Part shown: positions 1 to 7,220 of the stretch, in pieces
Position numbering within the stretch: position 1 is the first letter of the stretch
How the letters are laid out: every line of letters starts with the position of its first letter
Source of the DNA: Patescibacteria group bacterium
Lineage (GTDB): Bacteria; Patescibacteriota; Minisyncoccia; Phycocordibacterales; EsbW-18
Assembly (NCBI GenBank): GCA_030917725.1
Contig: JAUPUE010000060.1
Span: 1 to 10,524, forward strand
Direction of reading: 5' to 3'
Length of the DNA: 10,524 nucleotides
Translations under genes and position numbers: made by a program
Notes under the pieces: model-generated
Database searches by the model: none
What the model saw: only the letters and a program-made list of their open reading frames with translations
Told to the model about the DNA's origin: nothing

Positions 1-2
1 GG

Positions 3-44
3 AAAGACCGAGAGTTTCTCGGGGACCCCGAACCGCCCATCTGA
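3..44 (+). CDS. possible 3' end of an upstream gene (partial)
   Basis: Reading from base 3, an open frame of 13 codons (KDREFLGDPEPPI) ends at TGA 42-44. It runs in from the window edge and stops 23 bp before a strong terminator, which is where an upstream gene would be expected to end. Its charged, proline-rich composition and codons resemble coding sequence more than the other two frames do, but those frames are also open here (one closes at 118-120), so the support is weak. No family can be named from 13 residues. Confidence 0.3.
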   Translation, partial: KDREFLGDPEPPI

Positions 45-67
45 TTCGCGCCTCTCCGTTTCAATCC

Positions 68-110
68 GACCCCGCTTTGCGCTTGCGCAGGGCGGGGTCT
101 TCACTTTTTT
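68..110 (+). terminator. intrinsic terminator between the upstream gene and gatC
   Basis: GACCCCGC (68-75) pairs perfectly with GCGGGGTC (92-99). A smaller TGCG/CGCA helix lies inside the loop (78-89). A T-rich tract (TTCACTTTTTT, 100-110) follows. The last T of the tract also serves as the first base of the extended -10 element of gatC, so terminator and promoter abut with no spare sequence. Confidence 0.85.
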
Positions 111-118
111 GGTACACT
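110..118 (+). promoter_or_regulatory. extended -10 promoter of gatC
   Basis: TGG-TACACT matches an extended -10 element (TGn plus hexamer). The hexamer ends at 118 and the ATG begins at 126, leaving 7 nt, so the expected transcription start falls on or next to the A of the start codon. No convincing -35 hexamer is present at 16-18 bp spacing, where the sequence is the GC-rich terminator stem. No Shine-Dalgarno sequence lies between promoter and ATG. Confidence 0.6.
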
Positions 119-125
119 AGCCCCA

Positions 126-407
126 ATGAACCCACAGGATATCGAAAACCTTGCCAAACTGGCGCGTATGGAGCTCTCGGAGGCCGAGAAGGCCTCTTTG
201 GCGTCCGATATGAAGAATATCTTGGCCTTCGTTGATCAAATCAAAGAGGCTGATATCAGCATGGAAGCTGAGGGTCGTTTGGGACCCGTCTACAACGTTT
301 TTCGCCCTGACGAGAACCCACACGAAACAGGAACTTACACCGAGGCCTTGGTATCTGCTGCACCTGATCGCGAGGGTGATTTCGTAAAGGTAAAGAAGAT
401 TCTCTAG
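126..407 (+). CDS. gatC: Asp/Glu-tRNA(Asn/Gln) amidotransferase subunit C (GatC)
   Basis: GatC is the small scaffold of the GatCAB amidotransferase, which converts misacylated Glu-tRNA(Gln) and/or Asp-tRNA(Asn) to the amidated forms in the cytoplasm. It wraps around GatA and links it to GatB. The 93-residue product has the usual length and layout: an N-terminal helical pair (IENLAKLARMELSEAEK, residues 6-22), a second helix ending near VDQIKEADIS (36-45), and the R-P-D motif at 60-62 followed by the flexible linker. The start at 126 is set by the -10 box 7 nt upstream; there is no ribosome-binding site. gatA follows after a 2-nt gap, so the two are co-transcribed. Partner gatB is not in this window. 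Confidence 0.93.
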   Translation: MNPQDIENLAKLARMELSEAEKASLASDMKNILAFVDQIKEADISMEAEGRLGPVYNVFRPDENPHETGTYTEALVSAAPDREGDFVKVKKIL

Positions 408-409
408 TT

Positions 410-1846
410 ATGACACCCGACCTTTCACAACTGACGATCGCTTCGGCACGAAAGCATCTTGATGCGGGAGATTTTTCTGCTGTCGATCTCGCACAAGCAT
501 CGCTTGATGTCATCAAACAAAAAGATGCTGACATTCATGCTTTTCTCGAAGTCTTTGATGATGTACTCGAACAAGCTACTCACGCAGATGAGATGATCAA
601 AGCAGGGAAGTCACAGCAACTCACCGGTATTCCACTGGCGCTCAAAGACAACATGCTCATCAAGGGTAAGCGAGTTTCTGCGGGGTCAAAGATTCTCGAA
701 GGATATGTTGCTCCGCACGATTCAACGCTTGCGGTGAAGCTCAAGGAGCAGGGTGCGGTGATTGTTGGTCGCACCAACATGGATGAATTCGCGATGGGTT
801 CATCGACTGAGCAATCTGCATATGGTCCTACCAAGAACCCACTCGACACATCCCGTGTTCCTGGAGGTTCATCAGGTGGCTCTGCTGCCGCTGTTCTCAT
901 GAACGCGGTTCTCGGCTCGTTCGGTTCCGACACAGGTGGCTCTATCCGACAGCCGGCAGCGCTCTGTGGCATCGTCGGACTCAAACCGACGTATGGTTCG
1001 GTGTCGCGTCACGGGCTCATCGCACTCGGCTCATCACTCGATATCATCGGTCCTTTTGCAAAGACTGTCGAAGACACCACGATGCTTTTTGAGGCAATCA
1101 AAGGTAAAGATTGGCATGACACAACGACCGTAGATGAAACCTCTCACCCGTCTGTTACGCCTTCACCAAAACGGATCGGTGTTCCACGCAAGTTTCTTGA
1201 GGAAAATAAACTTGCTGACGATGTGCAGGCTGATTTTGATGCCGCACTTCAGCGCCTCACCGACTTGGGCTACGAGCTTGTTGATGTTGAGCTTCCTAAT
1301 GTCCACTATTCTGTTCCAACATACTACGTCGTTCTTCCTGCCGAAGCGTCATCGAACCTCGCACGATTTGATGGAATCAAATATCCATCGTCGCCTGTGG
1401 GTCACGACGAGCAGGCCGGTCTCATTGAAAACTACTCCAAAGTCCGCGGTGCAGGATTCGGTCCTGAACCTCGCCGTCGCATCATGATTGGTACGTACGT
1501 GCTTTCATCAGGTTACTACGATGCCTACTACAACCGTGCCAACGCGGTCCGCCGTGCCATCACCAAAGACTTTACCGATGCATGGAAGCAGTGTGATGCC
1601 GTTGTTACTCCCACGACCGCCGGTCCTGCTTTCAAGATGGGGGAGAAGATGAACGATCCTGTTGCGATGTATCTCGAGGATATTTTCACAGTCTCATCGA
1701 ACCTCACCGGCATGCCTGCAATTTCTGTTCCGTCGGGCACTGTTGTACGCGATGGTGTGAATCTTCCGCTCGGGCTTCAAATCATCGCACCACACATGGG
1801 GGAGAAGAGTATTTTTGAGATAGGGAAGAAGTTTGAGAATAAATAG
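410..1846 (+). CDS. gatA: Asp/Glu-tRNA(Asn/Gln) amidotransferase subunit A (GatA)
   Basis: GatA is the glutaminase/amidase subunit of GatCAB. It releases ammonia from glutamine, which is channelled to GatB for transamidation of Glu-tRNA(Gln) or Asp-tRNA(Asn). The 478-residue length is normal. The amidase-signature catalytic triad is intact: Lys79 in GIPLALKD, Ser154 in PGGSSGGS, and the nucleophile Ser178 in GSDTGGSIRQP, the same numbering as in Staphylococcus aureus GatA. It starts 2 nt after gatC without a Shine-Dalgarno sequence, so translation is probably coupled. No gatB follows, which suggests the third subunit is encoded elsewhere in the genome. The stop codon TAG (1844-1846) touches the inverted heptamer array. 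Confidence 0.96.
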   Translation: MTPDLSQLTIASARKHLDAGDFSAVDLAQASLDVIKQKDADIHAFLEVFDDVLEQATHADEMIKAGKSQQLTGIPLALKDNMLIKGKRVSAGSKILEGYVAPHDSTLAVKLKEQGAVIVGRTNMDEFAMGSSTEQSAYGPTKNPLDTSRVPGGSSGGSAAAVLMNAVLGSFGSDTGGSIRQPAALCGIVGLKPTYGSVSRHGLIALGSSLDIIGPFAKTVEDTTMLFEAIKGKDWHDTTTVDETSHPSVTPSPKRIGVPRKFLEENKLADDVQADFDAALQRLTDLGYELVDVELPNVHYSVPTYYVVLPAEASSNLARFDGIKYPSSPVGHDEQAGLIENYSKVRGAGFGPEPRRRIMIGTYVLSSGYYDAYYNRANAVRRAITKDFTDAWKQCDAVVTPTTAGPAFKMGEKMNDPVAMYLEDIFTVSSNLTGMPAISVPSGTVVRDGVNLPLGLQIIAPHMGEKSIFEIGKKFENK

Positions 1847-1901
1847 CAATAAGCAATTGGCAATTAGGAACACTATTACCTAATTGCTACTTGCCAATTG
1901 C
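1846..1901 (+). repeat. inverted array of 7-bp units (3 + 2 + 3 register)
   Basis: The left arm has three tandem heptamers: GCAATAA, GCAATTG, GCAATTA (1846-1866). The right arm has three reverse-complement heptamers: TAATTGC, TACTTGC, CAATTGC (1881-1901). The spacer GGAACACTATTACC (1867-1880) is exactly two heptamers long, and its terminal GG and CC can pair. The innermost units pair perfectly and the outer ones with a few mismatches, giving a long AT-rich hairpin between gatA and the next gene. The first unit begins on the last base of the gatA stop codon, and a -10 box starts 2 nt after the last unit. There is no T-tract, so it is not a classical terminator. Confidence 0.75.
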
Positions 1902-1903
1902 TG

Positions 1904-1909
1904 TATACT
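1904..1909 (+). promoter_or_regulatory. -10 promoter of the HEPN-like membrane gene
   Basis: TATACT ends 6 nt before the ATG at 1916, predicting a transcript that begins at or within a base or two of the start codon. No -35 box is recognisable; the upstream sequence is the heptamer array. No Shine-Dalgarno is present. Confidence 0.6.
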
Positions 1910-1915
1910 GTCCTC

Positions 1916-2596
1916 ATGGCCGACAAACCAGCTTCAAAACCAGTAGGCAACGCTGATGCGGCAGGACGTCTGACGACCATGCTTCTTGTGCTTGCTGCGG
2001 TTGCGTTCCTCCTCAATCGTTTCGGTAATCGCGTTCAAGATGCGTCCGAAGGTGGAACATCTGTCCTCGCTGCTATCAAGGCATTTCTTTTTGGCTTCGA
2101 ATCTTTCAATGAGTGGGTCTATGCGGTACGCGTGCCACTCATTATCATTTCGTTCACATTCTCAGCAATCGCTCTTTGGGGAATAGTAAGTGCAAACAAA
2201 AAAACAACCAAACTTCGCGCAGGTTTCCTTGAGTCGATGGCCCTCTTCGAGAAAAAGATGACCGACGAGGCACTCTCGGATAAGAATGCGCGATGGGAGC
2301 ACGTGCTCACGCTTGCGAATTCAGAATCTCCTGGTGATTGGCGCACCGCAATCATTGAGGCCGATATCATGCTCGATGAGCTCCTCACCGGTATGAGCTA
2401 TCACGGCGACTCGCTTGGTGACAAACTCAAGAGTGTCGAAGCGAGCGACTTCCGAACGCTTGATCTTGCATGGGATGGTCACAAGATACGCAACCGCATC
2501 GCGCACCACGGCTCCGACTTTATCCTTACTGAACGCGAAACAAAGCGCGTCATTGACCTCTATCGTCAGGTGTTCCAGGAATTCGACTACATCTAG
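1916..2596 (+). CDS. two-helix membrane protein with C-terminal HEPN-like domain
   Basis: The product has 226 residues and unknown function. Two hydrophobic segments, about 19-35 and 71-93, would anchor it in the membrane. The remaining ~130 residues are a soluble, helix-rich domain beginning near KKTTKLRAGF. Near the C-terminus lies HKIRNRIAHHGSDF, which contains Arg192-x4-His197, with Asn directly after the Arg. This is the R-N-x3-H signature of HEPN domains, many of which are RNases in toxin, abortive-infection or RNA-processing proteins. The helical pair flanking it (DWRTAIIEADIMLDELL and ETKRVIDLYRQVFQEF) fits a HEPN fold. The ATG at 1916 is preferred over an in-frame TTG at 1898 because that TTG lies upstream of the -10 box. 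HEPN assignment is inferred from one motif; nuclease activity is not shown. Confidence 0.85.
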   Translation: MADKPASKPVGNADAAGRLTTMLLVLAAVAFLLNRFGNRVQDASEGGTSVLAAIKAFLFGFESFNEWVYAVRVPLIIISFTFSAIALWGIVSANKKTTKLRAGFLESMALFEKKMTDEALSDKNARWEHVLTLANSESPGDWRTAIIEADIMLDELLTGMSYHGDSLGDKLKSVEASDFRTLDLAWDGHKIRNRIAHHGSDFILTERETKRVIDLYRQVFQEFDYI

Positions 2597-2609
2597 TTTT
2601 TCAACGCGC

Positions 2610-2615
2610 TATAAT
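2610..2615 (+). promoter_or_regulatory. consensus -10 promoter of the DUF11-type gene
   Basis: A perfect TATAAT lies in the 25-bp gap after the upstream stop codon. It ends 6 nt before the ATG at 2622. No good -35 hexamer is visible at normal spacing and there is no Shine-Dalgarno, so the message should be leaderless. Confidence 0.65.
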
Positions 2616-2621
2616 TATCCT

Positions 2622-4559
2622 ATGCCACCAAAGAACGATGACAGCCCGATCGAGTCACTTCAGCAGTCGCTCGACACGCCGGATGCCGACATGTCTCAGT
2701 CATTCACACGCGCGGGGTTCCATCGTGATGCGGTTGATACACCAACAGGGTGGACTGACCCCGAACCTTCATCAATAACGCCACTCATGAGTCGTATCTC
2801 CTTTAGTAAAAAACATCACACCGTCGCCAAGTGGCTTTTTGGCGTTGCGGTGCTCTTTTTTGTCATTGCGGTTGGTGTCGCGGCATTCTTTCTTACTGGC
2901 AATCGCAATATTCTCTCAGCCGACAAGATTGACATCGTCGTAACCGGCCCATCTTCAGTTTCTGCCGGCGAAGTCGTTCCGCTTGCTATCGAAATCAAGA
3001 ACAAGAACGCGTCGACACTCGAAGTCGCCGATCTTCTCATCGAATATCCGTCAGGTACACGATCTGCCGATGACGTCAGCCAACAGCTTCTCCGTTCGCG
3101 TGTGGGGTTGGGCAACCTTGCTCCTGGTTCCAATACTGCAACCACAACAAAAGCAATCATCTTTGGTGAAGAGGGTACAAAACAACAGATCGTTGTGTCA
3201 CTCGAATATCGCGTTGCTGGTTCTAATGCCATCTTTGTCAAAGAACGCGCATTTGTCGTGGAGATTGATGACAGCCCGGTAGCCCTCTCTGTAGAGTCTG
3301 CATCAAGCATCAATTCTGGCGATGAGGTTAATCTTGAGCTCACGGTCCGTTCGAACTCGACTGCGCCTATCGAAAACGTCATCATCAAGGCCGAATATCC
3401 GTTTGGGTTTGAGTTCACCTCATCGAGTCCTGATGCGGTGTTTGGCGAAACTATTTGGTCGCTCGGTGATTTGGAACCACAAGGGGAACGAACTGTCATT
3501 GTGCGCGGTAGGCTCGAAGGTCAAAATGACGAAGAGCGCGTGTTCCGCTTTGATCTTGGTGTACAAGAAGGCAGTGATCTTACTGATATTGATACATCAT
3601 TTGCGCAGGCTGAACATTCGATCAAGATTGCACGTCCGTTCATCGACCTCAGTCTTGCGGTTGATGGAGACACGGGAGACCTTTTCTCATTAGGTATCGG
3701 GCAAGACGTTGATGTCGATATCAACTGGAGGAATAATCTCTCTGGCAAGCTTGCTGATGGTGTCGTTCAGCTTGTTATCACGGGGAATGCTATTGATGAG
3801 GCGCGTATAAACGCAGGTACTGGTTTTTATGATTCTGCGAAGAATGCGGTTACATGGGATAAGCGAACGCTCTCGACACTCGCGCTCTTTGAGCCTGGCG
3901 AGACAGGGCGCGCATCGGTCGGGCTTCGTGCGCTCACATCCGAGGATCTCGCAGGAAGAGTGGTGAACCCGCAGATAGATCTCGCTCTTACGTTCCGTGG
4001 TATGCCAGTGTCGGCGAGCGATGTTCCTGAACAGGTGCGCACCGAAGCGGTTGGTACAATCCGTATCGCCACTGAAGCAACACTCGATGCAACGCTTTAT
4101 CATGATGATGGACCGCTCACCAACTCTGGTCCTATTCCTCCTCGTGTTGAGACAGAAACGACCTACACGGTACTTTGGGAGGTATCAAGTTCAGTTAATG
4201 ATGTCACCGGAGCACGCGTGTCTTCGCAACTTCCACCATATGTCTCTTGGAAGGGGATTGTGTCACCCGCTGACGAAGATATCGTATTTGATCCGTCGAC
4301 CGGCGAGCTCGAATGGACTGTAGGAACGGTGCGCGCAGGAGCAGGATATTCAGGAGCGGTTCGCAGTGTTGCTTTCCAGATTGGCTTCGTTCCATCGCTC
4401 ACACAAAAGGGCTCTTCACCAATACTTATCCAAGAAGCAACGTTGTCAGGTACTGACGGTTTCACTGGTTCAAGTGTTGGAAATACCGTCACTCAACAGA
4501 CGACCGTCATCGACGGGGACTCAGGATTTAGGCAGTCTGACGGCAAGGTGGTAGATTAG
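2622..4559 (+). CDS. N-terminally anchored surface protein with repeated DUF11/Ig-like domains
   Basis: The 645-residue product has no recognised specific function. Residues 1-68 are polar and probably cytoplasmic (rich in S, D, P, Q). A single transmembrane helix follows at about 70-92 (WLFGVAVLFFVIAVGVAAFF), preceded by KKHH, consistent with an N-in, C-out orientation. The rest is beta-rich and reads as four related modules, about 103-215, 217-338, 340-485 and 486-630. Modules 1 and 2 share an opening pattern (S-x-x-G-[ED]-x-V-x-L then N and E-Y-P). Modules 2, 3 and 4 contain W-x-[LVK]-[GR]-x-L/V blocks followed by a G-x-x-R/G strand, as in DUF11/CARDB-like adhesion or stalk domains. There is no sortase motif, C-terminal anchor or catalytic motif. 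The ATG at 2622 is chosen from the adjacent TATAAT; a longer in-frame start at 2415 would overlap the upstream gene deeply. It is probably an envelope or attachment protein (inference). Confidence 0.88.
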   Translation: MPPKNDDSPIESLQQSLDTPDADMSQSFTRAGFHRDAVDTPTGWTDPEPSSITPLMSRISFSKKHHTVAKWLFGVAVLFFVIAVGVAAFFLTGNRNILSADKIDIVVTGPSSVSAGEVVPLAIEIKNKNASTLEVADLLIEYPSGTRSADDVSQQLLRSRVGLGNLAPGSNTATTTKAIIFGEEGTKQQIVVSLEYRVAGSNAIFVKERAFVVEIDDSPVALSVESASSINSGDEVNLELTVRSNSTAPIENVIIKAEYPFGFEFTSSSPDAVFGETIWSLGDLEPQGERTVIVRGRLEGQNDEERVFRFDLGVQEGSDLTDIDTSFAQAEHSIKIARPFIDLSLAVDGDTGDLFSLGIGQDVDVDINWRNNLSGKLADGVVQLVITGNAIDEARINAGTGFYDSAKNAVTWDKRTLSTLALFEPGETGRASVGLRALTSEDLAGRVVNPQIDLALTFRGMPVSASDVPEQVRTEAVGTIRIATEATLDATLYHDDGPLTNSGPIPPRVETETTYTVLWEVSSSVNDVTGARVSSQLPPYVSWKGIVSPADEDIVFDPSTGELEWTVGTVRAGAGYSGAVRSVAFQIGFVPSLTQKGSSPILIQEATLSGTDGFTGSSVGNTVTQQTTVIDGDSGFRQSDGKVVD

Positions 4560-4628
4560 TTTTCATTAGTGGCTAGGAGAATCAGAAGAGGATACAATGC
4601 TCATATATCCTTATAGCTAATAGCTTTT
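4560..4628 (+). promoter_or_regulatory. intergenic region with candidate promoter for the transporter gene
   Basis: This 69-bp gap holds several alternative -10 candidates: TACAAT (4593-4598), which would give a short leader of about 24 nt, TATAGC (4612-4617), and TAATAG (4618-4623), which lies 5 nt before the ATG. A weak hairpin pairs AGGATA (4589-4594) with TATCCT (4606-4611). Two 7-bp words, TAGCTAA and TAGCTTT (4614-4627), run up to the start codon and may be a decayed version of the heptamer arrays. No Shine-Dalgarno and no terminator with a T-tract are visible. The true start of transcription cannot be decided from sequence. Confidence 0.35.
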
Positions 4629-5720
4629 ATGAACTCTTCTCGTCTTGATGTCCACATAAACCCAGGCTCGGTTTTCAAAGCGGCACTCGTTCTCATCGGC
4701 ATCTACGTCGCGTATCTTTTGCGCGATGTCATCCTCGTTGTCATCGCCGCTATCGTTATTGCTTCAGCCATCGAGCCGATGACACTGTGGTTCACTCGTC
4801 ACAAGGTTCCGCGCACAATCGGTGTCATCATCGTTTATCTTTCGATAGCGATCGTTATTTTTGGTGTTGTGTATCTTGTCCTTCCGTCGCTCTTGTCTGA
4901 TGCTGCAGGTTTCCTTTCACAAGCACCGCAATACGCGAATATGGTCGATGCAGGAACACTTCTCGAACGATTTAACATCTCGGGTGATTCGACGCTCCTC
5001 CAAGGCCTTTCTGAGTCGCTCTCTGCCGGTGATCTCGTTTCGGGCCTCCGTACATTCATCGCTATCCCGGGTGGCGTCTTCAAAATCGTCTCATCAATCT
5101 TCGGTGGCGTCTTCTCATTCGTACTCGTGATCGTCTTGTCCTTCTACTTTGCTGTGCAAGAGCGCGGTATCGAGCAGTTTATCCAAATTGTTGCTCCAGC
5201 AGGGAAGCAGGCGTACGCCATCGACTTGTGGCAGCGCTCGCAGCGAAAGATTGGCCAGTGGATGCAAGGACAGCTCTTGCTCATGCTCCTTGTTGGTGTG
5301 CTCGTGTTCTTAGGCCTCACCATCTTGGGCGTCAAACACGCTTTCCTCTTTGCGCTTCTCGCAGGTGCGTTTGAAGTCATTCCGCTTTTCGGTCCCGTGC
5401 TCGCATCAATTCCGCCCTTGTTGGTCGCATTCTCTGACGGTGGCGCGAGTGCGGTTCTCATGGTTGCCGGTCTCTTCGTAATCATCCAGCAATTTGAGAA
5501 CCACCTCATTTATCCGCTCGTCGTCAACAAAGTCGTGGGCATCCCAGCAATGGTCGTCATTCTCGCACTTGTTGTCGGAGGTCAGCTCGGCGGTCTCCTT
5601 GGTGCGCTTCTCTCGGTCCCAATTGCCGCTGCCCTCATGGAGCTTTTCCACGATGTGAAGCAGCGTGCACTGCGCGCGAATGCAGCAGCAGCTCCTCACG
5701 AAGGTACGCCTGCAGTTTAA
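4629..5720 (+). CDS. AI-2E family transporter (PerM-like)
   Basis: This is a polytopic inner-membrane protein of the AI-2E transporter/PerM family (PF01594). Members have been linked to autoinducer-2 export, Na+/H+ antiport or permease function, and the substrate here is unknown. The 363-residue length is typical. Hydrophobic segments lie at about 15-31, 33-49, 62-88, 157-176, 213-235, 237-263, 272-289 and 302-335, with an extra-membrane loop at about 90-150. Family hallmarks are the EVIPLFGPVLASIPP block (249-263) and QQFENHLIYPLVVNKVVGIP (287-306), followed by the glycine-rich VVGGQLGGLLGALLSVP (315-331). The ATG at 4629 gives a normal N-terminus. metG follows after 9 nt, so the two probably share a message. 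Claiming a quorum-sensing role would go beyond the evidence. Confidence 0.92.
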   Translation: MNSSRLDVHINPGSVFKAALVLIGIYVAYLLRDVILVVIAAIVIASAIEPMTLWFTRHKVPRTIGVIIVYLSIAIVIFGVVYLVLPSLLSDAAGFLSQAPQYANMVDAGTLLERFNISGDSTLLQGLSESLSAGDLVSGLRTFIAIPGGVFKIVSSIFGGVFSFVLVIVLSFYFAVQERGIEQFIQIVAPAGKQAYAIDLWQRSQRKIGQWMQGQLLLMLLVGVLVFLGLTILGVKHAFLFALLAGAFEVIPLFGPVLASIPPLLVAFSDGGASAVLMVAGLFVIIQQFENHLIYPLVVNKVVGIPAMVVILALVVGGQLGGLLGALLSVPIAAALMELFHDVKQRALRANAAAAPHEGTPAV

Positions 5721-5729
5721 CCACTTCTC

Positions 5730-7166
5730 ATGAGCAGGCCTTTCTACATCACAACGACGCTCCCGTACGTCAACGACAAACCGCACGTCGGACATGCGCT
5801 CGAATTCGTACAGGCAGACGCGCTCGCGCGTAGTCGACGGCTTCGTGATGACGAGGTGTTCTTTAACACTGGCACCGATGAGCACGGTCAAAAGATCTAC
5901 GACAAGGCGGTCAAAGAAGGACGTGACGTCAAAGAGTACGTCGATTTCTACGCTGAGCGATTCACGGCTCTCAAAGAGAAGCTGAATCTTTCGTATGATG
6001 CATTCATCCGGACGACCGATGAGAAACACATTCAGGCTGCGCAAGAGATCTGGAAGCGCTGTGAAGCCGCAGGAGATATCTACAAAAAGAACTACAAGAC
6101 AAAATATTGCGTTGGTTGTGAACTCGAAAAGACTGACTCTGAGCTGGTAGAAGGGAAGTGTCCTATCCACTTAAACCTCGAGCTTCAGATTGTCGATGAG
6201 GAGAATTATTTCTTTAAGCTTTCCAAATACAAAGACGCACTCCTCGCGTACCTTGCGGGCGATGTTGTAACACCACTAGCTCGCAAGAATGATGCAATCA
6301 ACTTTGTAAATGGTGATGGTTTTCAGGATTTCAGCATCTCGCGTTTGAAAGAAAAGATGTCGTGGGGTATTCCAGTTCCTGGCGATGAATCCCAAGTGAT
6401 GTACGTCTGGTTTGATGCACTTACCAACTATATTTCGACGCTCGATTGGCCCAATGAGAGTGCTGATTCTAATTTCACCAAATACTGGATGAATGGCGAG
6501 ACGCTCCAAGTCGCTGGAAAGGACCAGGTTCGTATGCAATCGATAATGTGGCAGGCGATGTTGCTATCTGCCAATGTTCCTCCGACTCAGCACGTTTTCT
6601 ATCACGGCTTCATCACAAGCGGGGGACAGAAGATGAGCAAGTCGCTCGGGAACGTTCTTGACCCGTTCGACTATGCAGAAGAATTCGGCATCGACGCGGT
6701 GCGTTATTTCTTTTTGCGCCACGTGCACCCATTCGAAGATTCTGACTTTACGCGCGAGCGCTTCGTCGAGAGCTACAACGCCGGTCTCGCCAACGGTCTT
6801 GGCAATCTCGCGTCGCGCGTCATGAAGATGGCCGAAGAACATCTCACCGAACCGGTGGTTGTTGCAGAGAAGGAAGATTTTACCGACTACTTCGCGCTCC
6901 TCGATGCATTCAAGTTCAACGAAGCTTCTGATTTGATCTGGCAGAAGATCGCCGAGTGTGATGCCCTCATCCAGGAGTCACAGCCATTTAAGGTGGTCAA
7001 AGATGATGCCGAGAAGGGGAGAGCGCTCATCGCCGACCTTGCGGTACGGCTGTACACCATTGGCCGCATGCTCAACCCACTCATGCCTTCAACATCTCAA
7101 ATCATCAAAGATGCCGTGAAGGCCAACAAGAAGCCGGAGAATATGTTTTCGAGGAGGGAGGCTTAA
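5730..7166 (+). CDS. metG: methionyl-tRNA synthetase
   Basis: It charges tRNA(Met) with methionine in the cytoplasm. It is a class I synthetase: the HIGH-type motif is HVGH (19-22) in LPYVNDKPHVGHALE, and KMSKS is at 301-305. The connective-peptide zinc knuckle is C127-x2-C130 with C144-x2-H147, the same Cys3-His layout as Thermus MetRS. The YVWFDALTNY block (225-234) lines the methionine pocket. At 478 residues it ends at the anticodon-binding helical domain and lacks the C-terminal EMAP-like tRNA-binding domain of the longer enzymes. The usually conserved GKDIxRFHxxxWPA is here GKDQVRMQSIMWQA (263-276), so the pocket residues equivalent to E. coli Phe300/His301 are Met269/Gln270. It lies 9 nt after the transporter gene with no Shine-Dalgarno. 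Confidence 0.96.
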   Translation: MSRPFYITTTLPYVNDKPHVGHALEFVQADALARSRRLRDDEVFFNTGTDEHGQKIYDKAVKEGRDVKEYVDFYAERFTALKEKLNLSYDAFIRTTDEKHIQAAQEIWKRCEAAGDIYKKNYKTKYCVGCELEKTDSELVEGKCPIHLNLELQIVDEENYFFKLSKYKDALLAYLAGDVVTPLARKNDAINFVNGDGFQDFSISRLKEKMSWGIPVPGDESQVMYVWFDALTNYISTLDWPNESADSNFTKYWMNGETLQVAGKDQVRMQSIMWQAMLLSANVPPTQHVFYHGFITSGGQKMSKSLGNVLDPFDYAEEFGIDAVRYFFLRHVHPFEDSDFTRERFVESYNAGLANGLGNLASRVMKMAEEHLTEPVVVAEKEDFTDYFALLDAFKFNEASDLIWQKIAECDALIQESQPFKVVKDDAEKGRALIADLAVRLYTIGRMLNPLMPSTSQIIKDAVKANKKPENMFSRREA

Positions 7167-7186
7167 AGGGAAGCCGCAATACTCTA

Positions 7187-7214
7187 TTGACAGGAGGTTT
7201 ATATCTGCTATAAT
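7187..7214 (+). promoter_or_regulatory. near-consensus sigma70-type promoter
   Basis: TTGACA (7187-7192), a 16-bp spacer, then TATAAT (7209-7214) preceded by TGC (7206-7208), so all elements including the extended -10 are at consensus. Expected transcription start is about 7221. It is the strongest promoter in the window by inspection and drives the small membrane-protein gene at 7316 through a leader of roughly 95 nt. Confidence 0.9.
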
Positions 7215-7220
7215 ACGGCT

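Noticed and set aside
1898..1915. TTG start giving six extra residues to the HEPN-like protein
   Set aside because: The TTG lies within the right arm of the heptamer array and upstream of the -10 box, so it would not be on the predicted transcript.
2415..2621. In-frame extension of the DUF11-type gene giving 714 residues
   Set aside because: It overlaps the HEPN-like gene by 180 bp, its composition (rich in S, T, R) looks like an out-of-frame shadow, and a perfect TATAAT sits 6 nt before the ATG at 2622.
2816..3499. 227-codon frame on the minus strand inside the DUF11-type gene
   Set aside because: It is a serine/threonine-rich mirror of the sense codons, without motifs or start signals.
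4629..5720. Evidence for AI-2 quorum sensing
   Set aside because: The AI-2E family name does not prove AI-2 transport, and no luxS or lsr-type gene is present in the window.
5406..6170. 254-codon frame on the minus strand across the transporter and metG
   Set aside because: It lies antisense to two well-supported genes and has no family motif, promoter or ribosome-binding site; it is a shadow of their codon use.
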